The notes under the pieces were generated by a model that worked only from the letters and a program-made list of their open reading frames with translations, made no database searches and was not told where the DNA came from. Positions 1-9,894 of a stretch of DNA of 64,000 nucleotides are shown here, piece by piece. Every line of letters starts with the position of its first letter. Within the stretch, counting starts at the first letter, position 1. This DNA is from Ralstonia pickettii (GTDB lineage: Bacteria > Pseudomonadota > Gammaproteobacteria > Burkholderiales > Burkholderiaceae), in contig NZ_MCGB01000061.1 of the NCBI RefSeq assembly GCF_001699815.1, forward strand, positions 248,001-312,000, written 5' to 3'. Both the position numbers and the translations under genes were made by a program.

Positions 1-896
1 GTTTCCAAGCCTGCGCGGGTGAACTTGAACGTGGCGACCACATCCTGGATGTCGACGCGCTTGCGCATCTCGGCCGGGAAGGCGCCAAACGGTGAAGACG
101 AACGCACGATGGCCACGGCCTGGCGATCCAGCGCGGGGTTGCCCGAGCTCTTTGCGATCTCGATGCCTTCGATCTTGTAGCCGTCCTGGTTATAGCCGAG
201 CTGGCCTTCGCGGTTGATGCTGATCACGACGATCAGCTCGCCATACAGCGGGCGGCCGTTCTGGCTGGGAAAGTTTGCGGTGCCGCGGGCTTCGATCTTG
301 CGCCGCACGGCATCGTAGTAGCGGGCGTAATCCACCTGGCGGGCGCTGGCGGCTGTCAGCACATTGCGGCGCGGGCGCTTGGCGTAGTTCTCGAGATTCC
401 GGTCGATCTCGGCCTGCAGCCGGGCGATTTCGTCTTGCGTGGTGCGGTCGTCGGTGCCGTTGGTGGGCGACGGCTGCGGACGCTCGCCGGGCTTGACCTG
501 ACGATCGTTGACCAGCGGCGCGCGCTCGGTCGATTGCGTCAGCAGGCGGCGCTGCTCTTGCTCGAGATACTCAACGCGGCGCTGTGTGAGCTTGATGGCG
601 TCGCCGGTCTGCTCATTGGTGTCAGCGGGCAGCGGCGTGGTGGCGCGCTGCTGGTCATATTCGCCACCGCCGTTCAGGTTGACCTGGGCCACGGCCGTCG
701 CCTTGGACGGTGCCGTCGACGACTTGGCGTTGACCAGCACCACATCCAGGCCCGGATCGTCGCGCTTGATATCGAACGCCTCGGGGGCCACCACGCGCAC
801 GAACAGCAGTACAACATGCACGGCCAGCGACACCACCAGCGCCTTGGTGAGCGTGCTGCTGCCGGACCAGTCCGGACGGTTTGCGAGGGCGGCCAT
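1..896 (-). CDS. TonB-family C-terminal protein, partial (runs off window start)
   Basis: The frame is open from an ATG at 896 to the window edge, so the 3' end is missing. The protein starts MAALANRPDW, has one hydrophobic segment at about residues 18-38 (KALVVSLAVHVVLLFVRVV), then a long charged, coiled linker (EYLEQEQRRLL). It ends in a TonB-C-like module (LYGELIVVISINREGQLGY ... AFPAEMRKRVDIQDVVATFKF). This is the layout of an energy-transducing periplasm-spanning TonB/TolA-like protein anchored in the inner membrane. An AGGA lies 8 bases before the ATG. It follows the RNase II gene by 52 bases on the same strand and is probably cotranscribed. Linker composition is not the Pro-Lys repeat of enterobacterial TonB, so partner receptors cannot be named. 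Confidence 0.8.
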   Translation of the reverse strand, partial: MAALANRPDWSGSSTLTKALVVSLAVHVVLLFVRVVAPEAFDIKRDDPGLDVVLVNAKSSTAPSKATAVAQVNLNGGGEYDQQRATTPLPADTNEQTGDAIKLTQRRVEYLEQEQRRLLTQSTERAPLVNDRQVKPGERPQPSPTNGTDDRTTQDEIARLQAEIDRNLENYAKRPRRNVLTAASARQVDYARYYDAVRRKIEARGTANFPSQNGRPLYGELIVVISINREGQLGYNQDGYKIEGIEIAKSSGNPALDRQAVAIVRSSSPFGAFPAEMRKRVDIQDVVATFKFTRAGLE

Positions 897-948
897 GGGG
901 CGATTCCTGGTCGATGCGCGAAGAATGAAGGTCAGGCTGCGATTGTAG

Positions 949-3045
949 TTAGGCAGCGGCAGGCGTTCCACCGCTCTCGCCGTCTTGCGGCGGCGGCGCC
1001 ACAGCCGCGTCGGCTTCTGCGCGAGCCTCTTCCCCATCAGCAGCCGGTTGTGGTTCAGCCGGCACATCAGCCTCAGCCTCTGCCGCGGCCAGTTCTTCTT
1101 CAATGGCTTCGGCTTCAGCTTGTGCGCCCGCTTCGGGCGCGAGGATTTCAACCACGCGGCACGACACTTCCAGGCTGATCTCGTCGGTGTCCAGGACATC
1201 GAGCACGACATGCGTGCCGCGTGGCGTCTGTGCCAGTTCCGGCACCTTCGTCACCAGCGGAATGTCGGCGAAGCGCACGGCGCCTTCCTTGAGCACCACG
1301 GCCTGCATGCGCGTTCGGTTTTCCTGCTTGAGCCAGCGCAGGCACCAGTAGCGCTCCATGGTCGACTGGTGGTCGGCATAGGCAGCGTAGGTGGCTTCAA
1401 AGTCGGCCACGGCGGCCAGCAGGTCGGCATCTTTGGGCTTGAACGGCGCGATCAGCTTGGCCGTCACGCCATGCTGCGCCACCGCAGCGATCTGCCATTG
1501 ATTGACCAGATCGACATAGCGGCGCAGCGGCGAGGTGCTCCACGCATACTGCGCCACGCCCAGACCTTCATGCGGCGCCGGATACGTCTGCATGCGCGTG
1601 CGGTGCATACCCCAGGCCTTCTGCGTGCGATAGATGCCCGGCACCCCAGCGTCGGCCAGCATGCGGCCCCACGTGCTGTTGGCCAGGATCATCAATTCGG
1701 CGACGATCTTGTCCAGCGGCGAGCCGCGTTTGCGCTGTTCGATCCGCACGCGCTCGCCGCCACCATCGGCCTCGGGAATCGCATCGATGTAGAACGAATA
1801 ATCGCCCTTCTGCGCGCCCTCGGGCTTCAGGCCGCTGGCAATGCGTGCCTGCTGGCGGCCGTCGTACAACGCGCACACAAACGGCCACAACACGGCCAGT
1901 TCGGCCTTGAACGGGTAGTCGCCCGAGCCATCGGCCAGCGCGTCGGCGGTGATCACGTCGTCGAGCAGGTTGTGGCGCAGGTTGGCCGCCACGGTCACGG
2001 ATTCGCAGCGCGTCTCGCTCGCGGTGACCGCCCACGTTGCACGGTCGACCGTCACATACAGCGACAGCGCTGGGCACGCGCGCCCTTCTTGCAGCGTGTA
2101 GCGATCCACCACCGACTCCGGCAACATCGTGATCTTGTCGCCGGGGAAATACACGGTCGACAAACGCTGGCGTGCAATCACGTCCAACGGCTCGCCACGC
2201 TGGATGCCGAAGCCCGGCGCGGCAATGTGAATACCGATCCGCACCGTGGCGTCATCAATGGGCGTAACGGAGATGGCATCGTCGATTTCCGTGGTGGTCA
2301 CGTCATCGATCGAAAAGGCGCGCACGTCGGCGGCCGGCAGCTCCATCGCCGGTTCCGGCACGGTCACATCCGGGAAACCGGTGCCCTTCGGGAAGCATTC
2401 CGAAAGGAAACGCGCCTCATGCAGCGCGCGGGCATTGGCAATGCCGCCCACTGCCACCATCAGGCGCATCGGCGACAGGCCCAGCACCGTGCACGCCGCA
2501 TCGAGCGCCTTGTATTCGAGACTGTTCTTGTCCGGCTTGAACAGCAGTTGCAGCGTCTTGCCGCGGAAGGCCTCGGGCAGTCGCATCGCCTTCAGCTCGG
2601 CTTCGTATTCGGCTTGCAGAGCAGCTTGCTGCTTCTTGCGCTCCAAGCCTGCGAGCGCGGCCTTCAGTTGGTCTTCAGGTGCGCGCTGATAGCGGCCTCG
2701 GCCCTTGCGGCGGAAGTAGATCGGCGAGCCATGCAGCGCGATGGCCAGCGCCGCCTGCTGTGTGGCATTGGCGCCGGCGCCAAAATACTCGCCGGCCAAA
2801 TCGGTGAAGCCGAACTCGTCCGCTGAAGCGCATTCCCAGAGGAAATCCAAGTCGATCTCTGCCGACAGCGCCTGGGCCGCCTGCGACAGCTCACCGGCGG
2901 ACGGCTGCGCGAATTGCAGCAACACGTCGCGCGATTTGACCTTGGTGCGCTTGGCGCTCGGCAACTCGACCTGATAGGCCTCGCCCTGTTGGGACAAGAC
3001 AGTGCCCGCGCGGATTTCGCCGCCTTCTTCAAACAGCAACTGCAT
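949..3045 (-). CDS. RNB-domain exoribonuclease (RNase II/VacB family)
   Basis: 698 aa. The N-terminal part resembles the RNase II-type OB-fold region. The central RNB catalytic domain carries the acidic cluster in TTEIDDAISV, corresponding to the Mg-binding aspartates of RNase II, followed by GIHIAAPG and VYFPGDKITMLPE. The C-terminal part contains the conserved YAWSTSPLRRYVDLVNQ and ends in an Ala/Glu-rich acidic tail of about 70 residues. The family degrades single-stranded RNA 3' to 5' in the cytoplasm. It is shorter than RNase R (about 800 aa) and lacks a basic C-terminal tail, so it is better described as an RNase II-like enzyme. It is placed between ubiC and the TonB-like gene on the same strand. 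ATG at 3045 is the first plausible start. Confidence 0.9.
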   Translation of the reverse strand: MQLLFEEGGEIRAGTVLSQQGEAYQVELPSAKRTKVKSRDVLLQFAQPSAGELSQAAQALSAEIDLDFLWECASADEFGFTDLAGEYFGAGANATQQAALAIALHGSPIYFRRKGRGRYQRAPEDQLKAALAGLERKKQQAALQAEYEAELKAMRLPEAFRGKTLQLLFKPDKNSLEYKALDAACTVLGLSPMRLMVAVGGIANARALHEARFLSECFPKGTGFPDVTVPEPAMELPAADVRAFSIDDVTTTEIDDAISVTPIDDATVRIGIHIAAPGFGIQRGEPLDVIARQRLSTVYFPGDKITMLPESVVDRYTLQEGRACPALSLYVTVDRATWAVTASETRCESVTVAANLRHNLLDDVITADALADGSGDYPFKAELAVLWPFVCALYDGRQQARIASGLKPEGAQKGDYSFYIDAIPEADGGGERVRIEQRKRGSPLDKIVAELMILANSTWGRMLADAGVPGIYRTQKAWGMHRTRMQTYPAPHEGLGVAQYAWSTSPLRRYVDLVNQWQIAAVAQHGVTAKLIAPFKPKDADLLAAVADFEATYAAYADHQSTMERYWCLRWLKQENRTRMQAVVLKEGAVRFADIPLVTKVPELAQTPRGTHVVLDVLDTDEISLEVSCRVVEILAPEAGAQAEAEAIEEELAAAEAEADVPAEPQPAADGEEARAEADAAVAPPPQDGESGGTPAAA

Positions 3046-3197
3046 GGATTTGTATGGATCGCGGCACTCGCACGAGCAGGCACCGCTTTGAATGAGTGGA
3101 ATGACCGCGCGCCCTTACGTGACAACGTTACGCGCGGCGATAAAAAGTTGGGGGCGATGATACCGCACTGGCTCGACGCCCGGCCCGCGAAATACGC

Positions 3198-3776
3198 TTA
3201 CCGCGGAGGTTGGAAGCGAGCCAGCGCAGGTAGGAAAACCTCCGTTACCAGCATCGCGCTCGCTCCGCGCCGGAAGACCGACCGGCGGGCTGGCAGCCGG
3301 GCGGTGCCGACAACAGGCGCATCGCCTAGCGCGTCATGCGCGCGGCGCACCAGCGGGTGGCGCGCGTCCAGCAAGGCGAATTCGAAACCACCGCGCTCGA
3401 CACGCGGATCGGCAAACAGCGAGTGGCCCAGCGGCTGCGTCCCCAGCGCTTTCAGGAACGGCCAGTCGAGCGCCACACTGCGCGGATGCACGATCGTGTG
3501 TGCATAGACCACCGGGATCTCGTCGCAGATCAGCAGGACTTCGCGGACCAGCGTCTCAGCAGGGCCCGACATGCCAAGACAACGCCACTCGTCACGCAAC
3601 GGCATCGCGCGCCGCTGGCCGAGCAATTGCACGCGAAAGCGCGACGATGCCGCACGAAGCCTGGCCGTCAGCGAATCGGCGCCTACGGCCCAGCGCGCCC
3701 AGTGCCGGTCATAGACCACTGCCGGAGGCAACGCGCTGCGCCAGAGGCCCCGCGGGTACGACGGGAAATCGGTCAT
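3198..3776 (-). CDS. ubiC: Chorismate--pyruvate lyase UbiC
   Basis: 192 aa, the usual size for UbiC, which cleaves chorismate to 4-hydroxybenzoate and pyruvate, the first committed step of ubiquinone synthesis in the cytosol. Family features visible are the N-terminal W-x-R-A-L-P-type segment after LTARLRA, the central VREVLLICDEIPVVYAHTI, and the C-terminal VGTARLPARRSVFRR followed by LLVTEVFLPAL-type residues. The start ATG overlaps the end of the upstream esterase gene by four bases, which indicates translational coupling in an mpl-yqiA-ubiC operon. Confidence 0.9.
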   Translation of the reverse strand: MTDFPSYPRGLWRSALPPAVVYDRHWARWAVGADSLTARLRAASSRFRVQLLGQRRAMPLRDEWRCLGMSGPAETLVREVLLICDEIPVVYAHTIVHPRSVALDWPFLKALGTQPLGHSLFADPRVERGGFEFALLDARHPLVRRAHDALGDAPVVGTARLPARRSVFRRGASAMLVTEVFLPALARFQPPR

Positions 3777-4396
3777 GCGGCACAGAAAGGGTGGGCCGCC
3801 AACAGATCGGCTGGAACGCCGCAGAACACGAGCACTTCGTCCATATACTGCGCGAAGTCGCTGATGCCGTGGTCGCTGCCGTCAATGAGGCGAGTGGCCG
3901 CGCCAGGAAAGTGATCGAGCATTTCGCGGTAGTCGAGCACCTCGTCGCCGGTGGCGGCGAGCAGGTAGTAGCGCTCGGGCTGCGTGATGGCGGGCACGGC
4001 CAGCGCGCGCAGCTCATCCAGATGATGCGGCTCGACGCGGATCGTGCCACCGCCATGCCACAACGGCTGTTCGCCGACGTATTTGGCGAGATCCCGCTCA
4101 GGACGCGTAGCCGGATTGAGCATTGCCGCGCGAAGCCCATGGCGCTCTGCCAGCCAAGTGGCGTAAAAGCCGCCCAGAGACGAGCCGATGAGTGCCGGCT
4201 TGGTGCCGTCACGCGCACTCAGCTCCGCGATCAGCGCATCTGTCTCGGCCATCGCCTCGCGCGGCGAGACGGGCAGCATCGGGCATACGTACTGATTCGC
4301 CAGCCCTACGGACGCCATCCGCCTGCCTAGCAGCTGCGCTTTGAACGAGCGCGGCGACGAACGAAATCCGTGCAGATAGACGATGGATGCCAGCAT
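3773..4396 (-). CDS. YqiA/YcfP-family alpha/beta-hydrolase (esterase)
   Basis: 207 aa. It starts MLASIVYLHGFRSSPRSFKA, the oxyanion-side HGF motif of the YqiA family. The nucleophile elbow GSSLGG is at about 71-76 (Ser73), an acidic residue lies in the later SERYYLLAATGDEVLDY region, and the catalytic His is probably in LIDGSDHGISD. YqiA enzymes hydrolyse short acyl and thioester-like substrates in vitro; the physiological substrate is unknown. It sits 7 bases after mpl and overlaps ubiC by 4 bases. Confidence 0.85.
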   Translation of the reverse strand: MLASIVYLHGFRSSPRSFKAQLLGRRMASVGLANQYVCPMLPVSPREAMAETDALIAELSARDGTKPALIGSSLGGFYATWLAERHGLRAAMLNPATRPERDLAKYVGEQPLWHGGGTIRVEPHHLDELRALAVPAITQPERYYLLAATGDEVLDYREMLDHFPGAATRLIDGSDHGISDFAQYMDEVLVFCGVPADLLAAHPFCAA

Positions 4397-4403
4397 ATGA
4401 GAT

Positions 4404-5789
4404 TCAATTCGCTGTCTCGGCGCGTTCGGCCAAGGCGTCCAGCAGCTTCTGATGTACGCCTCCGAAGCCGCCGTTGCTCATGACAAGCACATGGTCGCCC
4501 GGGCGGGCGGCAGCTGTGACGGCTTCGATTAATGCGCTCAGATCAGAAAACGTCTTCGCGCGCTCCCCCAGCGGGGCCAGCGCCCCAGCCAAATCCCAGC
4601 CGAGGGCGTCGCGGCCATTGGCTGCGCCATAAGCGAAGATCTGTTCAGCGCCGGACAGGCTGTCGGGAAGGGCCAGTTTCATCACGCCCAACTTCATGGT
4701 GTTTGACCGTGGCTCCAGCACTGCCAGGATGCGCCCCTTGCCGACACGACGGCGCAGGCCCTCGATGGTGGTGCGAATCGCCGTCGGGTGATGGGCAAAA
4801 TCATCGTACACAGTCACGTCATTCACGGTGCCACGCACTTCCATGCGCCGTTTCACATTTTCGAAACGGGCCAGGCTTTCAATGGCTTGGGCAGGCGGCA
4901 CGCCCACGTGGCGGGCGGCGGCAATGGCGGCCAGCGCGTTCATGCGGTTGTGGTCGCCCTGAAGTGCCCACCGGACCCTGCCCTGCGTTTGGCCCTGGAA
5001 AACGACATCGAAGCTATCGTCATCGGCGAGGTTTTCGACTTCCCAGCCGAGGTTGCCCTCCGCCCCGAACTGCTCGACTTCCGACCAACATCCGCGCTCA
5101 AGTACACGCTTCAGGCTATCTTCCCGACCATTGACCAGGAGGCGGCCCTGACCGGGCACGGTGCGCACCAGATGATGAAATTGGGTTTCGATCGCGGCAA
5201 GATCGGGAAAGATGTCGGCGTGATCGAATTCGAGGTTGTTCAATATGGCTGTACGGGGGCGGTAATGAACGAACTTGCTGCGCTTGTCGAAGAAGGCCGT
5301 GTCGTACTCGTCCGCTTCAATCACGAAGAAGTCGGATTCCGTCAGGCGCGCCGACAGCCCGAAGTTGCGTGGCACGCCGCCCACCAGGAAGCCCGGGTTG
5401 TAGCCGGCATCCTGCAGGATCCACGCGAGCATCGATGTCGTGGTCGTCTTGCCGTGTGTGCCTGCCACGGCAAGCACCCACTTCTGGCGTAGTACGTTGT
5501 CGCCGAGCCATTGAGGACCGGAGATGTAGGGCAAATTGCGATCCAGGATGGCTTCCATGAGAGCGTTGCCACGGGAGATCACGTTGCCGATCACGTAAAG
5601 ATCGGCGCCGATGGAGAGCTGTTCGGGGTCAAAGCCTTCGATCAGCTCGATGCCTTGCGCTTCGAGCTGGGTGCTCATCGGAGGGTAGACGTTGGCGTCG
5701 CAGCCGGTGACGCGGTGGCCGGCCTGACGGGCGATCAGGGCAATGCCGCCCATGAAGGTGCCGCAGATTCCAAGGATGTGGATATGCAT
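4404..5789 (-). CDS. mpl: UDP-N-acetylmuramate:L-Ala-gamma-D-Glu-meso-DAP ligase Mpl
   Basis: 461 aa from ATG 5789 (MHIHILGICGTFMGG), the canonical Mpl start. The frame is open much further upstream, but that extension has no Mur-family similarity and overlaps the divergent gene. An ATG three codons upstream (5798) is an alternative start. Motifs seen are the N-terminal Rossmann GICGTFMGG, the P-loop GTHGKTTT at about 110-117, EADEYDTAFFDKRSKF, and the C-terminal VYDDFAHHPTAI. The enzyme reattaches recycled murein tripeptide to UDP-MurNAc in the cytoplasm. It is the first gene of the leftward operon with yqiA and ubiC. Confidence 0.95.
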   Translation of the reverse strand: MHIHILGICGTFMGGIALIARQAGHRVTGCDANVYPPMSTQLEAQGIELIEGFDPEQLSIGADLYVIGNVISRGNALMEAILDRNLPYISGPQWLGDNVLRQKWVLAVAGTHGKTTTTSMLAWILQDAGYNPGFLVGGVPRNFGLSARLTESDFFVIEADEYDTAFFDKRSKFVHYRPRTAILNNLEFDHADIFPDLAAIETQFHHLVRTVPGQGRLLVNGREDSLKRVLERGCWSEVEQFGAEGNLGWEVENLADDDSFDVVFQGQTQGRVRWALQGDHNRMNALAAIAAARHVGVPPAQAIESLARFENVKRRMEVRGTVNDVTVYDDFAHHPTAIRTTIEGLRRRVGKGRILAVLEPRSNTMKLGVMKLALPDSLSGAEQIFAYGAANGRDALGWDLAGALAPLGERAKTFSDLSALIEAVTAAARPGDHVLVMSNGGFGGVHQKLLDALAERAETAN

Positions 5790-5867
5790 GGGAGCCATCT
5801 CAACTTCGTTGCGCCGCATTGTACCTGCGGCTTCAGGGCGGCCCGCGCGCTTCAGTAAAATAGAGCC

Positions 5868-6542
5868 ATGTCCAAACGACCCACCCTCGACCCCGCCCGC
5901 GTGCGGGAGGAAATCGCCGTCAGCGCCGCCCGCATGATCGCGGAAGACGGCGTTGACTACGCCACCGCTAAACGCAAGGCCGCGCGCCAGGTGCTCGGTA
6001 CGGAATCCCGCGCGCCCGGCGAATGGCTGCCGGACAACGAACAGGTCGAAACGGAAGTCCGCGAATACCAGGCGCTGTTCCAGGCTGAATCCCAGCCGCG
6101 CGTGCTGGCGTTGCTGCGTCGCATTGCACTGGTGCTGATGGAAGGGCTGGCAATCCATAACCCGTACCTCGCGGGCGCGGTCTTCAACGGCACCGCCAGC
6201 GAGCACTCCGACATCCACCTGCAGGTCTTCTGCGACAGCCCGAAGGACGTGGCGATCTTCCTGCTCAACGCCGGCGTGGATTTCGACACGACAGAAAGTG
6301 CTCACTTCGCCGGCCGCGACGAAGTAGAAACGCTCAGCTTCCTGTGGCGTGGCCAGTGGCCCGCCGGGCCCGAATCTCGTGAGCTTGCGCGGGAGTTGCG
6401 CGCTGAAACGGGCACACCCGTCGGCGTTCATATCGCCCTATACGACATGAACGACGTGCGCGGCGCGCGGCGCGCAGACGCTACCGGCAAGACCCAACGC
6501 GGCGACGCGGCGGCGGTACGCGCCCTGCTGTCGCAGGGGTGA
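5868..6542 (+). CDS. Conserved protein with nucleotidyltransferase-like segment, function unknown
   Basis: 224 aa, divergent from mpl with 78 bases between the starts. The N-terminus (SKRPTLDPARVREEIAVSAARMIAEDGVDYATAKRKAARQVLG) is helical, and the middle reads GAVFNGTASEHSDIHLQVFCD. That segment resembles the G-[ST]-x(n)-SD-[IV]-x-[LV] core of nucleotidyltransferase-fold proteins, but the second acidic residue is replaced by His/Leu, so activity is doubtful. I recognise it only as a widespread hypothetical protein of beta-proteobacteria. Coding character matches its core neighbours. No signal peptide or membrane segment is seen. Confidence 0.7.
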   Translation: MSKRPTLDPARVREEIAVSAARMIAEDGVDYATAKRKAARQVLGTESRAPGEWLPDNEQVETEVREYQALFQAESQPRVLALLRRIALVLMEGLAIHNPYLAGAVFNGTASEHSDIHLQVFCDSPKDVAIFLLNAGVDFDTTESAHFAGRDEVETLSFLWRGQWPAGPESRELARELRAETGTPVGVHIALYDMNDVRGARRADATGKTQRGDAAAVRALLSQG

Positions 6543-6608
6543 TCGCCCGACAGGAGTACAATCCCGCACGCTCCGCCTCTGTCTATATATAGAGACCTCT
6601 GCAAAACC

Positions 6609-7133
6609 ATGTCCCGCCGCACCACTCTGACTGCCCTGCTGATGGCCGGCCTGATTGCCGCGACGACGGGCGTCTATTTCGGGCATCGTGCCACCGAACC
6701 CAAAACGCCGGCTGACACTGCTGTCGCCGCGTTTTACAGCAGCAAGCTCCCGGACGCCAATGGCGCCCCGTTGGATCTGGCCGCTTTTCGTGGTCAGCCG
6801 GTGGTGATCAATTTCTGGGCACCGTGGTGCGGTCCTTGCGTGGAAGAAATGCCAGAACTGTCTGCGCTGGCGCAGGAGCAGAAGGCCCAGGTAAAGTTCG
6901 TTGGCATTGGCATTGACTCGGCGTCCAATATCCAGACCTTCCTGGGTAAGGTACACGTCACATACCCGATTGCGGTGGCGGGCTTTGGTGGGACGGAACT
7001 GGGCCGCCAGTTCGGCAACGAAGTCGGCGGCCTACCGTTTACTGTGATTCTCAATGCACAAGGTGAGATCACTTTCCGGAAGATGGGTCGTGTGCATGCG
7101 GACGAACTGCGCGAGGCCCTGCAGCGCACGTGA
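6609..7133 (+). CDS. TlpA-like periplasmic thiol-disulfide oxidoreductase
   Basis: 174 aa. An N-terminal signal anchor (TTLTALLMAGLIAATTGVYFG, residues 5-25) is followed by a thioredoxin fold with the active site WAPWCGPC (CxxC cysteines 74 and 77) and the cis-Pro segment GGLPFTVI. TlpA/ResA-type proteins reduce periplasmic disulfides, often in cytochrome c maturation; no cytochrome genes are nearby, so the client is unknown. It precedes aroQ by 183 bases that include a short AT-rich stretch, and aroQ may have its own promoter there. Confidence 0.88.
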   Translation: MSRRTTLTALLMAGLIAATTGVYFGHRATEPKTPADTAVAAFYSSKLPDANGAPLDLAAFRGQPVVINFWAPWCGPCVEEMPELSALAQEQKAQVKFVGIGIDSASNIQTFLGKVHVTYPIAVAGFGGTELGRQFGNEVGGLPFTVILNAQGEITFRKMGRVHADELREALQRT

Positions 7134-7316
7134 ATGTACAAAAACGTCATATGACGCTCATGTGCACGCAACTCCCCTTCTTCTCCGGCAAAAGCATAGG
7201 CGGGACGCCCAAGATCGGTGAAAACACCGATTTGTTGAGAGTTTTTCAGCAAAAACTAGACAAAGCATTCTAAGTTGCTGTAAATTGCGCCCAACTTCGC
7301 TCAACCGGTCAAAACC

Positions 7317-7784
7317 GTGGCTGACAAACCCATCGCCAAAGCGCTTCGCAACGTGCTCGTACTGCACGGCCCGAACCTCAATTTGCTTGGGACGCGCGAA
7401 CCGGAAGTCTATGGTGCAACCACCCTCGCCGACATCAATACCGCCTTGGTCGAACGCGCTACGGCGCGCGGCGTGACGCTGGCGCACTTCCAGTCGAACC
7501 ACGAAGGCGCACTGGTCGACCGCATCCATGCCGCCAAGAGCGAAGGCATCGAATTCATCATCATCAATCCGGCCGCCTACACGCACACGAGTGTGGCCCT
7601 GCGCGATGCGCTGGCCGGCGTGGTGATTCCGTACATCGAAGTGCATCTGTCCAACGTGCATCGTCGTGAGCCGTTCCGCCACCATTCGTATCTGGCGGAC
7701 CAGGCGGTGGGCGTGATTTGCGGGCTGGGCTGGCGCGGCTATCTGGCGGCGCTGGACTTCGCAATCGACCAACACGGCGGCTGA
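7317..7784 (+). CDS. aroQ: Type II 3-dehydroquinate dehydratase AroQ
   Basis: 155 aa, starting at GTG 7317. It catalyses the third step of the shikimate pathway (3-dehydroquinate to 3-dehydroshikimate). Signature segments are [19 protein letters not shown], with the catalytic Tyr in [38 protein letters not shown] and [19 protein letters not shown] with the catalytic His. Type II enzymes are dodecameric and about 150 aa, matching this length. It is followed by accB and accC, a linkage common in proteobacteria. Confidence 0.95.
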   Translation: MADKPIAKALRNVLVLHGPNLNLLGTREPEVYGATTLADINTALVERATARGVTLAHFQSNHEGALVDRIHAAKSEGIEFIIINPAAYTHTSVALRDALAGVVIPYIEVHLSNVHRREPFRHHSYLADQAVGVICGLGWRGYLAALDFAIDQHGG

Positions 7785-7926
7785 TCAGCCGTCTTCTTCC
7801 TTTTATTTCAATCACTTAACCAACGCAACGACGCCAGCGCCTGGAGCGCCTTTCACCGATGCGCGACTGAAGAGCCATTCGCGCGCATGCACCGCCCCAG
7901 ATCGCCGACGCTGCAGGAGAACGTTC

Positions 7927-8394
7927 ATGGATTTGCGCAAGCTGAAAACGCTGATCGACCTGGTGGCCGAATCGGGCATTTCGGAGCTCGAAGTGACCGA
8001 AGGCGAAGGCAAGGTCCGCATCGTCAAGTCGGCGCCGCAAGTGATGGCCCCGATGCAATATGCGCCGATGCCGATGCAGGCTGCACCGGCTATGGGCGCA
8101 CCCGCCGCAGCAGCTCAGGCTGCCGTCGGCGCTGAGGCTGCTGCCCCGGCCCTGCCCGCCGGCCACATCGTGACGTCACCGATGGTCGGCACGTTCTACC
8201 GCTCGCCGTCGCCGGGCGCAGCCGAGTTCGTCAAGGTGGGCGACACCGTCAAGGAAGGGCAGACCATCTGCATCATCGAAGCGATGAAGCTGCTCAACGA
8301 GATCGAAGCCGACAAGGCCGGCGTCATCAAGGAGATCCTGATCGAGAACGGCCAGGCGGTGGAATACGGCCAACCGCTGTTCGTGATCGGCTGA
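7927..8394 (+). CDS. accB: Biotin carboxyl carrier protein of acetyl-CoA carboxylase
   Basis: 155 aa. It has an N-terminal helical region, a flexible Ala/Pro/Met-rich linker (about 40-80), then the biotinyl domain beginning [15 protein letters not shown]. The biotinylation site is EAMKLLNE, with the target lysine at about residue 121. It carries the carboxyl group between AccC and AccAD in the first step of fatty-acid synthesis. A strong AGGAGA lies upstream of ATG 7927. The 142-base gap after aroQ and the 132-base gap before accC contain no other gene. Confidence 0.97.
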   Translation: MDLRKLKTLIDLVAESGISELEVTEGEGKVRIVKSAPQVMAPMQYAPMPMQAAPAMGAPAAAAQAAVGAEAAAPALPAGHIVTSPMVGTFYRSPSPGAAEFVKVGDTVKEGQTICIIEAMKLLNEIEADKAGVIKEILIENGQAVEYGQPLFVIG

Positions 8395-8526
8395 TCTTCC
8401 GGCATCTGACCCTCTTCGTGCGGCGCGCAGCGCGCCGCATCCGAGCGCGAGCCGGCGTACAAGGGCTGCCACTGAGCGCGGCCCGGCCACAGCGCCCTCG
8501 CCTCTCCTTTTTGTAGCGAGAACACG

Positions 8527-9894
8527 ATGTTCGACAAGATCCTGATCGCGAATCGCGGCGAGATCGCTCTTCGCATCCAGCGCGCCTGCCGCGAACTCGG
8601 CATCAAGACCGTGGTGGTCTATTCCGAGGCGGACAAGGAAGCCAAATACGTCAAGCTGGCCGACGAAGCCGTGTGTATCGGCCCGGCACCGTCGCCCCTG
8701 TCGTACCTGAATATGCCGGCCATCATCTCGGCCGCCGAGGTGACCGACGCCCAGGCCATCCACCCCGGTTACGGCTTCCTGTCGGAAAACGCCGACTTTG
8801 CCGAGCGTGTAGAGCAATCCGGCTTCACCTTCATCGGCCCGACGCCCGAATCGATTCGCCTGATGGGCGACAAGGTTTCAGCCAAGCAGGCGATGATCAA
8901 GTCAGGCGTGCCGTGCGTGCCGGGCTCGGAAGGCGCCCTGCCGGAAGACCCGAAGGAAATTCTGGCAACGGCCAAGAAGGTCGGCTATCCGGTGATCATC
9001 AAGGCAGCTGGCGGCGGCGGTGGCCGTGGCATGCGCGTGGTGCACACCGAGGCTGCGCTGATCAACGCCGTCAACATGACGCGCGAAGAAGCCGGCCGCG
9101 CCTTCGGCAATCCGGAAGTCTATATGGAGAAGTTCCTGGAGCATCCGCGTCACGTGGAGATCCAGATCCTGGCCGACCAGCACCGCAATGCCGTCTGGCT
9201 GGGCGAGCGCGATTGCTCCATGCAGCGCCGCCACCAGAAGGTGATTGAGGAAGCGCCGGCACCGCACATTCCGCGCCGCCTGATCGAACGCATTGGTGAC
9301 CGCTGCGCCGAGGCCTGCAAGAAGATCGGCTACCGTGGCGCCGGCACGTTCGAGTTCCTGTACGAGAACGGCGAGTTCTACTTCATCGAAATGAACACGC
9401 GCGTACAGGTCGAACATCCGGTCACGGAAATGATCACGGGCGTCGACATCGTGCAGGAGCAGATCCGCGTGGCGGCCGGCGAAAAGCTGCGCTTCCGCCA
9501 GAAGGACATCGTGCTCAAGGGCCACGCGATCGAGTGCCGCATCAACGCGGAAGATCCGTTCAAGTTCACGCCCTCGCCTGGCCGCATCACGTCGTGGCAC
9601 GTGCCGGGTGGTCCGGGCGTCCGCGTGGACTCGCACGCCTACAACGGCTACTTCGTGCCGCCCAACTACGACTCGATGATCGGCAAGGTCATTACGTACG
9701 GCGCCACGCGCGAGCAGGCCATCGCCCGCATGCGCATCGCCCTGTCGGAAATGGTGGTGGAAGGGATCCAGACCAACGTGCCGCTGCACCGCGACCTGAT
9801 GCTCGACGCCAACTTCGTTGAAGGCGGCACCGACATCCACTACCTGGAGCACCGTCTGGCGCAACAGGAAGTGGCCAAGGGTGGCGGCAAGTGA
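8527..9894 (+). CDS. accC: Biotin carboxylase subunit of acetyl-CoA carboxylase
   Basis: 455 aa, standard AccC length. It starts [20 protein letters not shown]-grasp features are the glycine-rich loop [24 protein letters not shown]-type residues ([20 protein letters not shown]), and the acidic metal site in [27 protein letters not shown]. It carboxylates biotin on AccB using ATP and bicarbonate. The stop codon overlaps the GTG start of prmA by four bases (GTGA), so prmA is translationally coupled to it. Confidence 0.97.
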   Translation: MFDKILIANRGEIALRIQRACRELGIKTVVVYSEADKEAKYVKLADEAVCIGPAPSPLSYLNMPAIISAAEVTDAQAIHPGYGFLSENADFAERVEQSGFTFIGPTPESIRLMGDKVSAKQAMIKSGVPCVPGSEGALPEDPKEILATAKKVGYPVIIKAAGGGGGRGMRVVHTEAALINAVNMTREEAGRAFGNPEVYMEKFLEHPRHVEIQILADQHRNAVWLGERDCSMQRRHQKVIEEAPAPHIPRRLIERIGDRCAEACKKIGYRGAGTFEFLYENGEFYFIEMNTRVQVEHPVTEMITGVDIVQEQIRVAAGEKLRFRQKDIVLKGHAIECRINAEDPFKFTPSPGRITSWHVPGGPGVRVDSHAYNGYFVPPNYDSMIGKVITYGATREQAIARMRIALSEMVVEGIQTNVPLHRDLMLDANFVEGGTDIHYLEHRLAQQEVAKGGGK